In this document: positions 34,481 through 46,432 of the stretch, piece by piece | Numbering within the stretch: the first letter of the stretch is position 1 | Layout of the letters: each line of letters starts with the position of its first letter | From: Thereva unica | Lineage: Eukaryota > Arthropoda > Insecta > Diptera > Therevidae | Length of the DNA: 64,000 nucleotides | Reading direction: 5' to 3' | Assembly: GCA_949987705.1 (NCBI GenBank) | Contig: OX465284.1 | Span: 108,111,163 to 108,175,162 of the forward strand | Notes under the pieces: generated by a model | What the model was told of the DNA's origin: nothing | The model's input: only the letters and a program-made list of their open reading frames with translations | Databases searched by the model: none | Translations under genes and position numbers: made by a program

Positions 34481-35069
34481 GCCGTTTGATACTCGTTATG
34501 CGACTCATGGCCACATACACCAATTGTTGTGGTTGCTTGGGAGAGTACTTATAAACGATGACTTCAAATCTCCCACCTTGGGACTTGTGGATCGTAATGG
34601 CACAAGCAGGCACGCATGGGAATTGTTTTCGTTTGCATTTCACTGATTTAGACAGTGTAATGTTAACAATCTTTTGGTACACTGGTACCCAATCGACGGA
34701 CAAAGTATTTGGTTTGCTAAGCACATGTGGTCGACATTTGATTTTGGCTTTGGCACCCGTATTTTTGTCTGGGAACTCAAACCAAAGAGTGATGATATCA
34801 TCTTTGGTTGGCGGCAAAGTTGTGCTTGTCGATGGACCTGCTGCGGCAGAATGGTCATCTGCGTTGGCCGGTTGACGTTCGATGTGTCGCAAGGTTCCAA
34901 TAGCACCGTTAACCAATCCATCCGAAACATCGATGTTAGAGGTAATCATGTAAGGGTACCCTTCTGCTAATGGCAACATGTATTGCAATCCGTCCGTCTC
35001 CGAAACCGACATCTTGTGAAGTTGCCCTTGATACTGGCGCTTTTCAGAATTATCTGAATATCCAAGCAT
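34389..35069 (-). pseudogene. Helentron helicase C-terminal part (Pif1-like)
   Basis: The 226-codon frame carries PLAEGYPYMITSNIDVSDGL, then VNGAIGTL, typical of the Pif1/RRM3 helicase region after motif IV. Motif V follows as ITIHKSQGG (158-166), and motif VI as VYVAMSR (184-190). In intact elements this helicase unwinds DNA during rolling-circle transposition. The frame is open upstream of its first Met for about 12 more codons. The N-terminal helicase motifs (Walker A and B) and the HUH Rep nuclease are absent. The reading frame is lost after ITSIKRL, where the sequence shifts into the endonuclease frame. Confidence 0.85.
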
Positions 35070-35317
35070 AATATCAGTGGTGATACAGTTGTGTGCGTTA
35101 ACATATACTTGCGTTGTCTTGCGGCGGCCGCTTTTGCAAATGCTGCCGTCTGTTCTGCAGTTCTGGTCGCTGCTAGACGTTTTCTATTCTTAAGTCGTCT
35201 CTCGGCATCCGTTTGGGTAGTATGGGTTGTATGAGGGATAGCGAAAGGTGTTGCAGACGTTGATGATACATTATCCTCTGTCTCCATCGGTGTACTGGAC
35301 GTTGAAGGTATTTGCAC
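34967..35317 (-). pseudogene. Helentron N-terminal segment joined to the helicase by deletion
   Basis: The frame begins with a Ser/Thr-rich stretch and then DAERRLKNRKRLAATRTAEQ and a basic Ala-rich helix. This style is common at the start of Helitron-type proteins. Around 35.10 kb the helicase C-terminal frame takes over, so the Rep domain and most of the helicase have been removed by an internal deletion. The assignment rests on composition and position and not on a catalytic motif. Confidence 0.5.
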
Positions 35318-35319
35318 AT

Positions 35320-37500
35320 CTTGATCGATCGCAAAAAGCGTAGTAGCTTCTGCTTAGATAAACATAATAAGTAATATTGTTTATCATTTTCTCAATATTT
35401 ATATTTATGACTATACCTTTTTTTGTTTGAAACATTTAATTTATTTGGATTAATTGTTTTTTATAAATTGTTAGTTAACATTTATCAAGCCGTTAATTAA
35501 TTAAACAAATGTTGAAGAGGTTTAAACACATCTAAACTCGAGATTTGTAATATCGTTAAACCTTATTTCAAGTTATAAATAATCGGTCATTTAATTAATG
35601 TTAATTTAATTGTGTTTAAATGTGATTGTTGTAAATGACATTAATCTAATCACTTTACTATTTCATGACATACTCAGTAGACGAAAACTAACCGTACGTC
35701 GTTCATTGTGAATGGACGTCAGCATCTGAGTGTGACATGTTTTTCGTAAATGCCTTCCAGCTGCACCGATTTATAAGACGTTGTCACGTCAAAAAAATTC
35801 AGCAATTTGCGTTTTTTGAGGCTTTTTGACAGTTGCTCAATTGCTCTGCTCAGTGTTCTTTGAACCTGCTCTGGGTTGAGAATTCTAACTTTTTCTGCTC
35901 CCCCAAATTTGAAGGAGCAGACAGAGCACCAAATTGTCCCCTTTTTTTTCTTTTGACAGTTGAAAAGAAACAAGAAAAATTATAAAAAATAAACATTAAC
36001 TTTTATAAAAATGACATTTCGATACAATTCAATTTTTTGCATATATTTGCTTCTAAAATTGACATTCGTATCTAACTTCTAAAAGTGGACTTTAGTTAGA
36101 GCAAAATTGGGCAGAAAAGTTTTTTGAGATTGAGCTATTTTTTAATTTTTTCTTCTCAATTTGACAGCTGCTCCCATAATATGTAGTATGTATGCAAAAT
36201 ACAAATTTCAAATTGGCCGCCACTCGTATGAAGTAAAATATAAATTTCTTTTGAGCGAAAAGGTTACCACATCGGTTTTTGTCCAAGATAAAGCTCACAC
36301 CCGAGTCCACAACCGATGAGCCACTGGTTCAGAAACAGCATAGCCCTATTACTCCTCTATAGTCTGGTGGCTCAATACCAAACAGTAGATTGAAAAATCT
36401 TGTTCCCGTCTCCCATACTACAGCTTTGCAGATCTGTGCCACAGTTTCCATCGAGGCAAACATTGGGCTGACTCCACTACACATCTCCATGCGGAAATCC
36501 TCCCTTCCTGAACTAGCGCTATATAGTCAAGGGTTATATAGATTAAGCTGTCATCGTTAAAGTTTTCTTCCAAAATAATTGCAGTGTACTTCACAGCTTG
36601 GTCAAGAAAAATAGGGTCTCGTTCTTCTGGGTCCATGGAAACTGAGGTATCGAGGGCAATGAGGCTACAGACATTCTTGGACGTTGGATTTCTATAGCAC
36701 CTCGTGCTCCACCTTGAAGTCCCTGATAGAGGACTGGGTTAAGAGACTGAGTGTAACCTATGGAGAATCTGTCCTGGGTCTTAGATAGGATAAAAGAACT
36801 AATAAGACCCTTTGTCTTAAGAATCGTTATCGCTCTAAACAGGATGGACCTTATGTTATTGGTGGGATATTGGGTTGGACTGGCCATGTGTGGCTGCGAA
36901 ACCATCTCCTCAACGTAGTACTGTCTCAGAGAACTACATGCACAGAGAACTTGATCGCAAGGGTCTCGCTCTGATCTGGCTTAGAAGAAGGACGAATTTC
37001 CGCAATATCAACGTCTTCGTCAATTAAAGACCTTGCCTTCGTGTGGAGGGCCGTTATTCTTCTGTGTATGTGCAAAATAGACCTAAATTGGCAATTGCCG
37101 TACTTCTTATTCTTGGTGTATCGAGCCCGACAACCTTTGATCATGGTATTTGTTAACGTCTAGTAGAGTACAAGCTTGGTTCGAAGGAAGACAGAAATGG
37201 TATGTTCAGGGATAATGGAAAACACATCGATATGAGTCGAATGCACACGCCTTGTATCGCGGGAATAGAATTATGGGCTAAAAACGTGAGAGTTCTATGG
37301 AATGTTGCCATCTCATCATGCAATGGTTTTCAAAATTGCAGTCCGAATAAACTTGAATAACATTGCATATTGAGAGAAATGGAGAAATACTATCCAACAA
37401 TGTAATCCACAAAGAACAATATAAAAGCTCAAGCAAGTTTTATTGTGAGTCGAGTTCATTCGGAAACACAAATTTATAGCTGTTTGCTGTCACTTCCTTC
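35320..37500. other. Unassigned sequence with short minus-strand frames
   Basis: 35.34-35.70 kb is AT-rich. Between 36.3 and 37.2 kb several minus-strand frames lie in series (36418-36636, 36591-36905, 36926-37144) in sequence that is less AT-rich. They may be a decayed retroelement, but I recognise no motif. Confidence 0.35.
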
Positions 37501-40500
37501 TTCCTACATCTGTCAAAATTTGACATTTACAGAACTTTGAACTTTTTTACTTTAACGAAGTGTGAGAGCAAGGAAGCGAAAATATTAGCTTTTGTTTCAT
37601 TTGTTTTAACCAAAAAAGTTTTTTATTTGATATATACTTTTTCGTATATTATGTATGTATGTATATACAGAGTTGATGATAGAAATCGAAGAATACGTGT
37701 TCCTCTTCACTTCGAGTTTCTTCTTGTTGAAGATGTGCAAACAAATTCTTCACTGTCAAGAACTAATTTATATGCAGTAGTAAATTTACTTTTCTATATG
37801 TGAATTTAACGAGAACTTTTCCCACTTTTCCAATATATATTTTGGGAACCTGCCCCATGTCGACAAATGTATATATACACGAATTATATATTTATATACA
37901 TTATATAGATATTTTTTTTTTGACTCTGTTGAACAAAAAGGGCGTATACATAGCATAGAGAGATTTCGTTCCAAGTTCATTTGTTTCGTCCATTTTAGGG
38001 TTTTGTAAAGGGACGAGTTGCCAGTGGGTGGCAGGCGGCTGAATCCGAGACAGAACACCGATGGTTGGTTACTCGCCGTTCTAGTGGTGTGATAGCTGCT
38101 TTTATACGTGATGATATTTTCCCAAAGAACGCTATACGAACGGAGGAATCATGTCCTGTGAAACATGCCAGTTCCACCAGATCTCTCTGCCCGATCCACC
38201 CCCATCCACCATCACATTCCGACTACTGCCTCCCTGGAGTTTCCATAACTCGCGTTTTGCCTACTCTCACTCACCTAAAAACCATACCCTCAACTCCCGT
38301 GTGTATTCTCCAGGGACGAAGGGACTCGAGGGGGTTTGGAAATATATATTTTTTTCTGTACAGTGGTGTTTTTTTTAATTTTTTTTTTAGTATTTTTAAA
38401 TTAAAGTTGAACTTTAATAAGCAGGACCAATGGACATCGAGTAGAGAAACTAAGTGTAGTCCTCGCCAGACGACAGACCGCGACCATCGCAAGGCATCAA
38501 TATTATCAGCTACCACCGCAGTGGGACGACGACACAAGGACGATGTCGGCATCGTAATCCTCGCCCTCGTCCCGGTCTTCTTCTGATTGTGATAATAATT
38601 CCTCAACATTTACACATGCGTTTTACGTTTTTCAACTTTTGTTTAACTTTGAGGTGTTTTTCTTGCGATCCTTGCCAGGCAATGGCAGTGCCACGAAGCG
38701 ATGAGGCGTGTGGTGGCGGGTAGACGGGGGGCGGGCAGGAGGCGGCCACTCTTTGAAGTGATGGCGCTGCTGTTGATAACTGGTGCCTGATGGTGTGGGT
38801 TTTTCGAGGGTTTTTGTAGAGGTGGTAAAAAGCTAGAGCAGCTGGGATAGAGCGGGAGGTGTCACCCCCCAACCCTCTGCCACCCCTTAATACTTGCATG
38901 TGATAACCTCCGTTTCGCCTTTAAGAAAATTTTGTGCATGTGTCTGTTCTGTGTCCTGCTCGTGTTCTTTTCTTATTCTCGAGCTTCTTGTTATTTTGTC
39001 CCCCATCCTGCTTCTCCTTGATATTTATTTACTGTTTGGATGGATCATGGATGTACACGACGACGTCCTTGTCTTTCCTCCCCCGTGACCTGTCAATTCA
39101 TCCTCGGGAGTCTTAAACTCGTTTTTATTCGATTTTTTTTTTGTTGCTTATAACGATTCTCGGTTTTTCGATTGTGTGTATGAAAATATTTGCCCCAATC
39201 TTGAGTTAGACATTTCTCTAACTTTGTGCCCGGCTTTAAAGGGTATGAGATGATGGTAGGGCTGGTGGGCGGGGTAGAGGGGAGATGGAGGATGGAAGAT
39301 GTTGGGTCCATTACTTCATCCAATTTAGGAGTTCTAGTTGGAGTTTGGAGTTCGACTGAGAGTCCTACTTCTTCTCTCTGTTCTGGTACTCGAGTCGTGG
39401 CTGTGCTGCTGCAATACATATCAAGACTGTGCGGACAGATAGAGATACGATACCCGTCCGCGAATCTATTCTGCAGTAAGCTTAGTTGACCAGCCCTGGA
39501 TCATAAGCAGCCAGCTACACCAGCTAGTGGCCTATCTATTTCACCATCATGCTCTACTTCAACTAGACTCCCTAGATTGTGGGTGAGCGAGGGAGTATGT
39601 AGCAGCAGTGTGGTGGCGGCGGCGGTGGTGGCTGCTGTTTTTGTATATCAGAGGGGTACTACTCTGTTTGTGGGATCAGCCCGTTTCTGGTGATGTTACT
39701 GGTGGTGCTATTGTACAGACTCTACTGAACGCGTGGTGGCAGATATTTTTTTTTCTTCTCATTCTGATTGAATTCAAGTACTCTGTGCCTGCCTGGCTGC
39801 CTTCAGCTGAAAACTGGTGTATGCTAGCGCTCTACTATGCTGCTGCTGCCGCCTGCCTGCCTTCTGGCTGAACTGAAATGCTGCTTTTGCGACTCCTCCA
39901 GAGTTACGGTAATGGTGAGTTTGGGTTAGTTGTGTGTATTCCCATGAAATGTACTTCATCGTGTACATACATTAGTACCAGTAGCGCCGCCGGAAGTGAT
40001 GGTTTTTGGTGTATTATTCGCAAGATTTGCAAAAAAAAAACGTTCACCAGTTTTCATACCCACAGCCATTGTGTGTGACTTGAAGCGATTTTTTTTTCTC
40101 TAAATTTTTGTTTCAAATAATTCTGATTTTCTGTGATTTAACTAAAAACGATGACTTTGTTGTAAAAGGTGCGATTTTATATGTATTTACTTGGTTTTTC
40201 GTAGCTGAAGACTTTAGGAGACTTAAGGAAAATAATTAAGGGCAAAAACGGGAACAAAAAGGAAAAAAATCGATAAAATTCAGTGCTAAATGTGTCACTC
40301 TTACACACAGGGTGGAGCAGATTTCTGTTTTCTGTTGTTGTTGATTGTTGTTGTGCTGTTGACGTCATAGTGGTTTTTTTCTTCTTCTTTTCCTATTTTT
40401 ATTTTTTCTTCGCATTTTCATACTTCGAAAAAACATGGCCGTTCTCTGGCTTGGATTGTTGTTGCCGATGCATGATTCAATTTTCACTTAAATATCTTTC

Positions 40501-41480
40501 TCCATGTGTTTTGTACCTTGTTTTTTCGATTTTACGATAAAGATGAGGCACAGTATTGCACAAATTCGTTCCTTCAATATAATTTTAACCAGACATTATT
40601 TTATTTCAATTCATTTCATTTTTTAACTGTGTACTAAACCCCAAACTTCAAATTACTTAACTCCTTACTTGTATTTTGTTCCTCCAAACAATATCGGCAA
40701 CAATTTTCTCTTACTTACGTAATTTCCGGGGTGATGTCTTCAAAAACTTTGAATTTTTTTCACGTCTTTAGTATTATATATATATTAAGAGCGGGGAGTT
40801 GTGCTGCTTTGAATGTACACATATCATCATGTTCATGCTGGATCGATATGATTCTCTTTGGGTACAGTGCTATCAAAAATAGTATTCTGCAGGAGCTTAG
40901 CATGTATTTGATTATGTAGAATTAGATTATGTAACGTTATTATTTAGCTGAATTTATTGTATGATAGTTTTGGATACTTAAAAGGATTATGGTTTTATAT
41001 AATGGATGCTCGGAAAATGTAATGAAATTATAATGAATTTTTATAGATATCATGTCATGGACTTGCATGTTTAGGAGGGTATGGGGTAAATGCAGTAGGC
41101 TAAGTGCCTTTTTGACTATATTAGCTATTGGTACTCCATATTGAATTATATTTGAACAAGATACTCTTGCTGCTAATGATTTGTTATCGATGTGCATTTC
41201 ATTGACTATAGTCGACTGATTAAGTAATCCCACTGTTATGTTTTCTAGTATTAAACTATATTAATTACACTGCATGAGTGTAACATATTCATTGTATAAC
41301 ACTTCAATGTCTTCGACACCTTCTGGGTGAATTCTTGTTATCAAGGATTTGTTATGAAAATGTTGAAGCAAATGATAATTACTCAAACTATTGTCAAAAG
41401 CTAGCTACAGTTTTCCCCTTTCTTTATGACAAAAGACGGATTCCCCGGCAGGAGTATTGAGGTTATGCACAAATCGAACA
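37500..41480. other. Unassigned noncoding DNA with a GC-richer block
   Basis: About 37.98-40.0 kb is GC-richer, with CCACCC, GGCGGCGGCGGTGG (39617-39630) and CTGCTGCTGCCGCCTGCC tracts. The 173-codon frame at 38065-38586 plus is low-complexity toward its end and matches nothing I know. 40.0-41.4 kb is AT-rich. A perfect TGTCAAAATTTGACA palindrome lies at 37511-37525. Confidence 0.4.
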
Positions 41481-41485
41481 ATCGT

Positions 41486-41855
41486 GGCTTCGGTAGTCTA
41501 GGAGTAAGGCGCCTGCCTACCAACTCAGAGGTCCCGGTTCGAATCCCGGCAATCCCACGATCCTTCGCTCTTCCTTCTGTCATAACCATCCCCGCTACCC
41601 CAAGCGCATATCATCGTTTGGTTGATGGGATTCAACTCGTTTCAGGAGGCAAAACACTCGCGAGGTTGTTCTCGATGCCCCGATGTCAAAGCCGCGATAA
41701 TAATGGTTGGCAGTAGGTGGAATAAAAATATCGCAGCTGGTTGTGGCAATTCCTCCCTTCCGACTAGAGCTGCTGTTCTTCGTTGCTTTCTATATGAAAA
41801 AACAGATTCGCCGACGGCACAAAACGGCTTTCCCTGAGCCTCTAGTCTTTCACAT
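41486..41855 (+). mobile_element. tRNA-derived SINE, family 1, copy A
   Basis: The head has GGTAGTCTAGGAGTAAGGCGC (A-box region) and a perfect B box, GGTTCGAATCC. The body runs through GTTTGGTTGATGGGATTCA, GATGCCCCGAT and TGGTTGGCAGTAGGTGGA to the end CCTGAGCCTCTAGTCTTTCA. Copy B at 57.1-57.5 kb has the same parts in the same order. It would be transcribed by RNA polymerase III and mobilised by a LINE. Confidence 0.85.
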
Positions 41856-42065
41856 CAAGCTTTTTATAGATATAGCCTAAAATTGATTTAGGAACGAGAA
41901 ACCCAGCTGTTCGAGAGTCAATCTCATAGCAAGTGCTCCGCTGTTTCCGGAGCTGATCCGCTTAACCGACAGCTACAATTACCTACCAGTCATATTCTGC
42001 TTAAATACGGTAATCTCTGCACTCTGCCCGTCAGGTAGGCAAATTGCAGGTGGTAGTGTGGGTTT

Positions 42066-42150
42066 GTCGCGCAAAACAGAATCCGCAACTACAACTGTTT
42101 CCGCCCTATGTCCCATGAGGGACTAAAGGAGCATAAAGTAAAAGAAAGTT
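42066..42150 (+). mobile_element. LINE 3' end fragment, copy 2
   Basis: CGCAAAACAG and TTTCCGCCCTATGTCCCATG, followed by AGGGACTAAAGGAGC and an A-rich tail, match the end of the LINE copy at 56.7-56.8 kb. Only the extreme 3' end is present, as in 5'-truncated insertions. Confidence 0.75.
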
Positions 42151-42436
42151 GTGGGTTCGCTGTAAGACACACCCTAATATGCTTGTTTAAAACCTTTTCC
42201 ATCTTTTCAGGAGAAAAGAATACAGTCTGATGGATCGATAGGATTGTGTTTTCCTGTATGGTCTTATCCTGTTCTGCAGATAAAGTCCACTCTAGTTTTT
42301 TTCAAACACCTCATAATATGCAGCAATATTGATCCCCCGAGTTGCACGAGAAAAGACAGTCGCTCGTGGCAGAGCTTCGCAATACTATGCGAAGGCTATC
42401 TTAAACCGGAGGTTGCCTTGTATTCTGAGTAGGTAC

Positions 42437-42850
42437 ATCGTTAGTAGTACGTTCACGCAGCACCAATCATCCCTTCAGGACGATATTTTACACCTTGAGA
42501 TTGCAGGATTTATCGAGTATATCCTCTTTAGATCCGCCGTATTCAGTCTCTTCCATGGGCAGGCAGGGGCAGCTGGGTCGCCTGATATTTGGAGTCCATC
42601 GTTAGTAGTACATTTACGCAGTACCAATGGGGCACGATTGTTTACACTTTGAGATTGCGGGTTTTATCGAGTAAGTCCTCTTTAGATCCGCCGTATTCAG
42701 TCTATTCAGTCAGCCCGGGGGAGCCGTCTCGCTTAGTATCTGGATTCCATCGTTAGTAGTACATTCACGCAGCACCAATCATGTATGTCCTCTTTAGATC
42801 CGCTGTATTCAGTTTGTACCATGGCCAGGCAGGGGCAGCTTCATTGGAAT
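42437..42850. repeat. Imperfect tandem repeat, about 154-bp unit
   Basis: The units start at 42437, 42598 and 42749 with ATCGTTAGTAGTAC, ACGCAG and ACCAAT. They continue with GATTGCRGG, TTTATCGAGTA and TAGATCCGCYGTATTCAGT (42499, 42653, third copy shortened). A single relative lies at 13126-13245. The function is unknown. Confidence 0.85.
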
Positions 42851-42859
42851 GATATCTTG

Positions 42860-44070
42860 CTTTACATCTGAAGGGTTCTTCTCTAAAAACAAACGCATTA
42901 CTTCTTTATTCAAGTAAACAAGCTTGCTTCACACCAATACCAATCGTATTTCGTTGTTGAAGTTCGCGTTGTGATATCCATGTCTCCTGTATGATGTTGT
43001 GCCAAGAGCTTTGGAAAAGCATCATCACAATTCTACATCACAATTCAATGTTACCCTCCGCCATATGTTATTCTTCATCTTTCTCTCAAATTGTGTTTCC
43101 AGCTGATCATCGTTTTGTTGACAGACTGGCTAACTGTAAAGAAAAAGAATCATAAAAATATACAAAATCAAGGCGTATTTCACAAAGACCTTAAAAATAT
43201 TCTTCTGTTTAATAACCCCTTAATATTTAAGAATCTAAATACGTAGAACCTAAAACCAACACATTAGCGGCAATTGTTATTTTTCCCGTCAAGGTAATTA
43301 TCATAATAAAAAAAAAACGTTTTTCACAGATTAGTAGCAATGTAAATAATTTTATTTCTAATACGTCATTATGCATATGGTTATTGCCAGAGTTTAACAA
43401 GGGCATAATTTATCATTGCTGTTGCTATTGATGAGAGATGGCGGCGCAGACGCTAGATAGTGTGTCGGGATCCATCATCAACCTGAGTTTGCTCTCATAA
43501 AAAAAATTTAAAATCCAAGGTTGTTTATTAATATACTGAGACAGCAACAATTATAGAATTATAGCAACAAAAAAGGATTTGTATGAATATTTTCTAGAAC
43601 AAAAAAGGATAGACTTCAAATTTCACACTGTCATATAATAATTAAAATAATACGAACAGAAATAGTTTCGTTATGAAAAAGCGAGACAAAAATATCGCTC
43701 AAATCGAAAAGAAGAAGAAGAAAAAAACAGAAATATAAAGATTTCACTTTGCAATAAATTTTTGCATGGAAACAAAAACGTAAAATTATAGCAAACAAAA
43801 TTCCTACCTGATATTTCTATGTACACACAAAAATCTATTTATATACCCACTCGTTTATTTACTTTATATCCCAAAGTCTTCTCCTAAGAAATAAAAGAAA
43901 CGTAAATTGCTGCGCCGCTATGGTTTTAGGCGGTGGTTCAAAGCGGGGTCGAAGGGGTGTACAATAATATAGTTACGGGTAAACTAGAAATAAACACTAG
44001 AAGAAGCAAAAAAAACATGAAACATATATAAATTCGAAACAATGAAAAATAGAGTTCATATAATCACGCC
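42860..44070. other. Unassigned AT-rich noncoding DNA
   Basis: Nothing recognisable beyond A/T-rich sequence. Confidence 0.4.
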
Positions 44071-44073
44071 ATT

Positions 44074-44276
44074 ATATGTCACCCTCAGAGCAAAAGCGGG
44101 TTATATTTGATGTTGCAGCAAAAGAGAAATAAAAATATTTCAGCGCAAAAATGGTTCAACTATTATTCAGAGGAAGAACGGAACGGCAAAAGTCTTAGAG
44201 CAAAAGCGGATTAACTCTCTAAACCGTTTTTGCCCTCTACGAAAACTTAAACCGCTTTTGCCCTCAGTTTTTATTT
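44074..44276 (+). mobile_element. Repeat element built on AGCAAAAGCGG motifs, copy 1
   Basis: The element starts ATGTCACCCTCAGAGCAAAA and ends CCGCTTTTGCCCTCAG, so its ends are inverted. GCAAAAGCGG or variants point rightward in the left half (44089, 44200) and leftward in the right half (about 44223 and 44251). A second copy lies inverted at 51.0-51.3 kb. It has no frame. Confidence 0.7.
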
Positions 44277-44366
44277 ATACCTCCGTCGCTACATTATTAC
44301 TTCGAAATCTATTTTTAGACCACATTTTCTTCACTTTCCTAGAAATACAATGCAACTCTATTCATA

Positions 44367-44769
44367 CCCAGCGGGGAATTGAAGCGCTTTTGAACAGATT
44401 CTGAAGCGCTGAAAAGGAATGCCAACGCGCTTCTTATTCATACCCCAATTCCCTTCCTTTTAACACCGGCATGTCATCAGAGCGAAGCGCTTATATTTTG
44501 TTGTTGAAGAAGCGCCATCGAAGCTGGGAAATTGAAACTCTTGCGAAGCTGCTGGAGCTTTGGTTTTCACCAAAAATAGTATTACACAATTGACGCGATT
44601 ATTATAAAAACCACAAATTTCTCAACTAAAGGGAATAAAAGAGAACTTGAGGAAAACAAAGCAAAAATTTGGGTATAGGGTGCGTGCTTCCTAAGAGCTT
44701 CCATAACATATGAATTGGAAGCGCTGCATTTTTGCTTCTTTTGGCAGCGCTAGATAAATTTCCCGCTGG
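44367..44769. mobile_element. Inverted-repeat element with TA duplication, 403 bp
   Basis: The ends are CCCAGCGGGRAATT and inverse, flanked by TA at 44365-44366 and 44770-44771. GAAGCGC/GCGCTTC motifs recur inside. This looks like a Tc1/mariner-type MITE without coding capacity. Confidence 0.75.
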
Positions 44770-45054
44770 GTAATATTGGAATTTTTGGAATTTTCGTGTT
44801 GTAAGATTTGACCTTGAATGTGTAAAGTCTTTGTAATTGTTTATGATAAGTTTTATGTTTTTGCCATTTTCCCATTTTGACTACATATTTGGGGATTTTT
44901 ACATTTCTGACATAAATTTTTCACATGTTTATCTTTTATCTTTATTACTAACTTCAATTTTTATAATGTTTGCAATTTATGATTTTTTTCAATTTACTTT
45001 TTTTACTTAGTGATTTTTTAGCTTTTTCAAAAAAAAAAAGCTTATACAGAGGCT

Positions 45055-45121
45055 CTGTCCGTCTGTCCGTCTGTCCGTCTGTCCGTCTGTCCGTCTGTCC
45101 GTCTGTCCGTCTGTCCGTCTG
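45055..45121. repeat. Octanucleotide array (CTGTCCGT), about 8 copies
   Basis: This is a perfect run of the 8-base unit. On the minus strand it forces a repetitive R-R-T-D-G-Q-T-D open frame, which I do not count as a gene. Confidence 0.95.
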
Positions 45122-45254
45122 AAGCCTACTTTCATCTCTGAAAGTACTGCAGATACAGACTTGGGAAATATCTCAAAATGTAGCTCTTGGTCAAAAGACC
45201 AAAAACTGAGAAAATGGTCTGGAAATTTCAACCAGAAGTATATTTAACAACAAA

Positions 45255-45513
45255 AGTATATTTAACAACAAAAAAGAGATTTCTAATAAAGTCCATTATA
45301 TCGGTAGCCTAGAGGTAAGGCGCTGGAGTCAGGTTCCAGGCGAACCAAGTTCAATCCCCGACCGCAAAATGGTGAAATAAATTTTTTTTTTACTCCGGTG
45401 TAGCATGTTTTAATTCTATTTCTCACTAAATTATATTATTTAATAATGATACTCAGGAGAACATAAACATTTATTTAATTAAAAGTGCAAAAAAATCATT
45501 TTCTTGAGTTTTT
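45255..45513 (+). mobile_element. tRNA-derived SINE, family 2, copy 1
   Basis: The tRNA-like head (45302-45362) has TAGCCTAGAGG as A box and AGTTCAATCCC as B box, followed by a T run and an AT-rich body ending near TTTCTTGAGTTTTT. A near-identical copy starts 460 bases later in the same orientation. Confidence 0.8.
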
Positions 45514-45714
45514 ATGGATCTTCGGCGGCTTTATAAATCATTAAGAAATTTCGCGGAAATAATATAAAGTATTTATTTGTTTATATGCATATTTTATATG
45601 CTGTTCATTTTATTATAGTTTATAGTCATGTAGGTGGTGCTGTAGACCAAAACAAAAATTCAATTTTATCGAACTTCGCTGTGGATTTGTCACAATCAAC
45701 CCGAAGTATATTTA

Positions 45715-45960
45715 AACAACAAAAAAGGGATTTCTAATAAAGTCCATCGGTAGCCTAGAGGTAAGGCGCTGGAGTCAGGTTCCAGGCGAACCAAGTTCAA
45801 TCCCCGACCGCAAGATGGTGAAAAATTTTTTTTTTTTACTTTCGGTGTAACATGTTTTAATTCTATTTCTCACTAAATTATATTATTTAATAATGATACT
45901 CAGGAGAACATAAACATTTATTTAATTAAAAGTGCAAAAAAATCATTTTCTTGAGTTTTT
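45715..45960 (+). mobile_element. tRNA-derived SINE, family 2, copy 2
   Basis: It has the same order as the copy at 45255: AGTATATTTAA, ACAAC, TTTCTAATAAAGTCC, the tRNA-like head (45748-45810) and the same AT-rich tail. The tails are nearly identical. The arrangement suggests a segmental duplication of about 450 bp or two insertions. Confidence 0.8.
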
Positions 45961-46432
45961 AAACATTTGGTAGGTTTAAAACGAAAAGCAGATATCTAAT
46001 TTTTATCCGGGCATATAAACGCTTACTGAAATGAATGAAAATTTATAAATTTAATTGCACGAACGATGTATTTAAGACCGTCCTTAGAGTCCATGAATAT
46101 AAGGAAGTGATTTTTCTCAGAATTTTCAATATTTTACAAAAATTTTACAAACGATTTGCCCCATATCTAAAAAATTTTGCAGCCCTTTGTTTAAAAGCAT
46201 ATTTTTAAGTTTTTATTAACTAAATTTGTATGTATCTCTTCAGAATCACAAAACAAAAGTGGGATGTTGTGCCTAGAGACTAGCCACTAATTACGCTTTT
46301 TCTTGGTATTCTTTCTATTGAATAACACTTCAGTCTGGATGACAATATATTAAGTGAAGATTGTGAAGAATTGCGAAAATATTCAAACAAATAAATCGAA
46401 AAACTAACGCATCCTTCATGGAGATGCTGCTG

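Noticed and set aside
36418..37144. Serial minus-strand frames as a retroelement gene
   Set aside because: The frames are short and carry no motif of gag, protease, RT or integrase that I can identify.
38065..38586. 173-codon plus-strand open frame
   Set aside because: It runs through poly-T (Phe-rich) sequence and shows no family resemblance.
41486..41560. Functional tRNA gene
   Set aside because: A and B boxes are good but the acceptor stem does not pair, the T stem is imperfect, and a SINE body follows that recurs at 57 kb.
45007..45231. Minus-strand frame with R-T-D-G-Q-T-D repeats
   Set aside because: It is created by the 8-base minisatellite, not by a gene.
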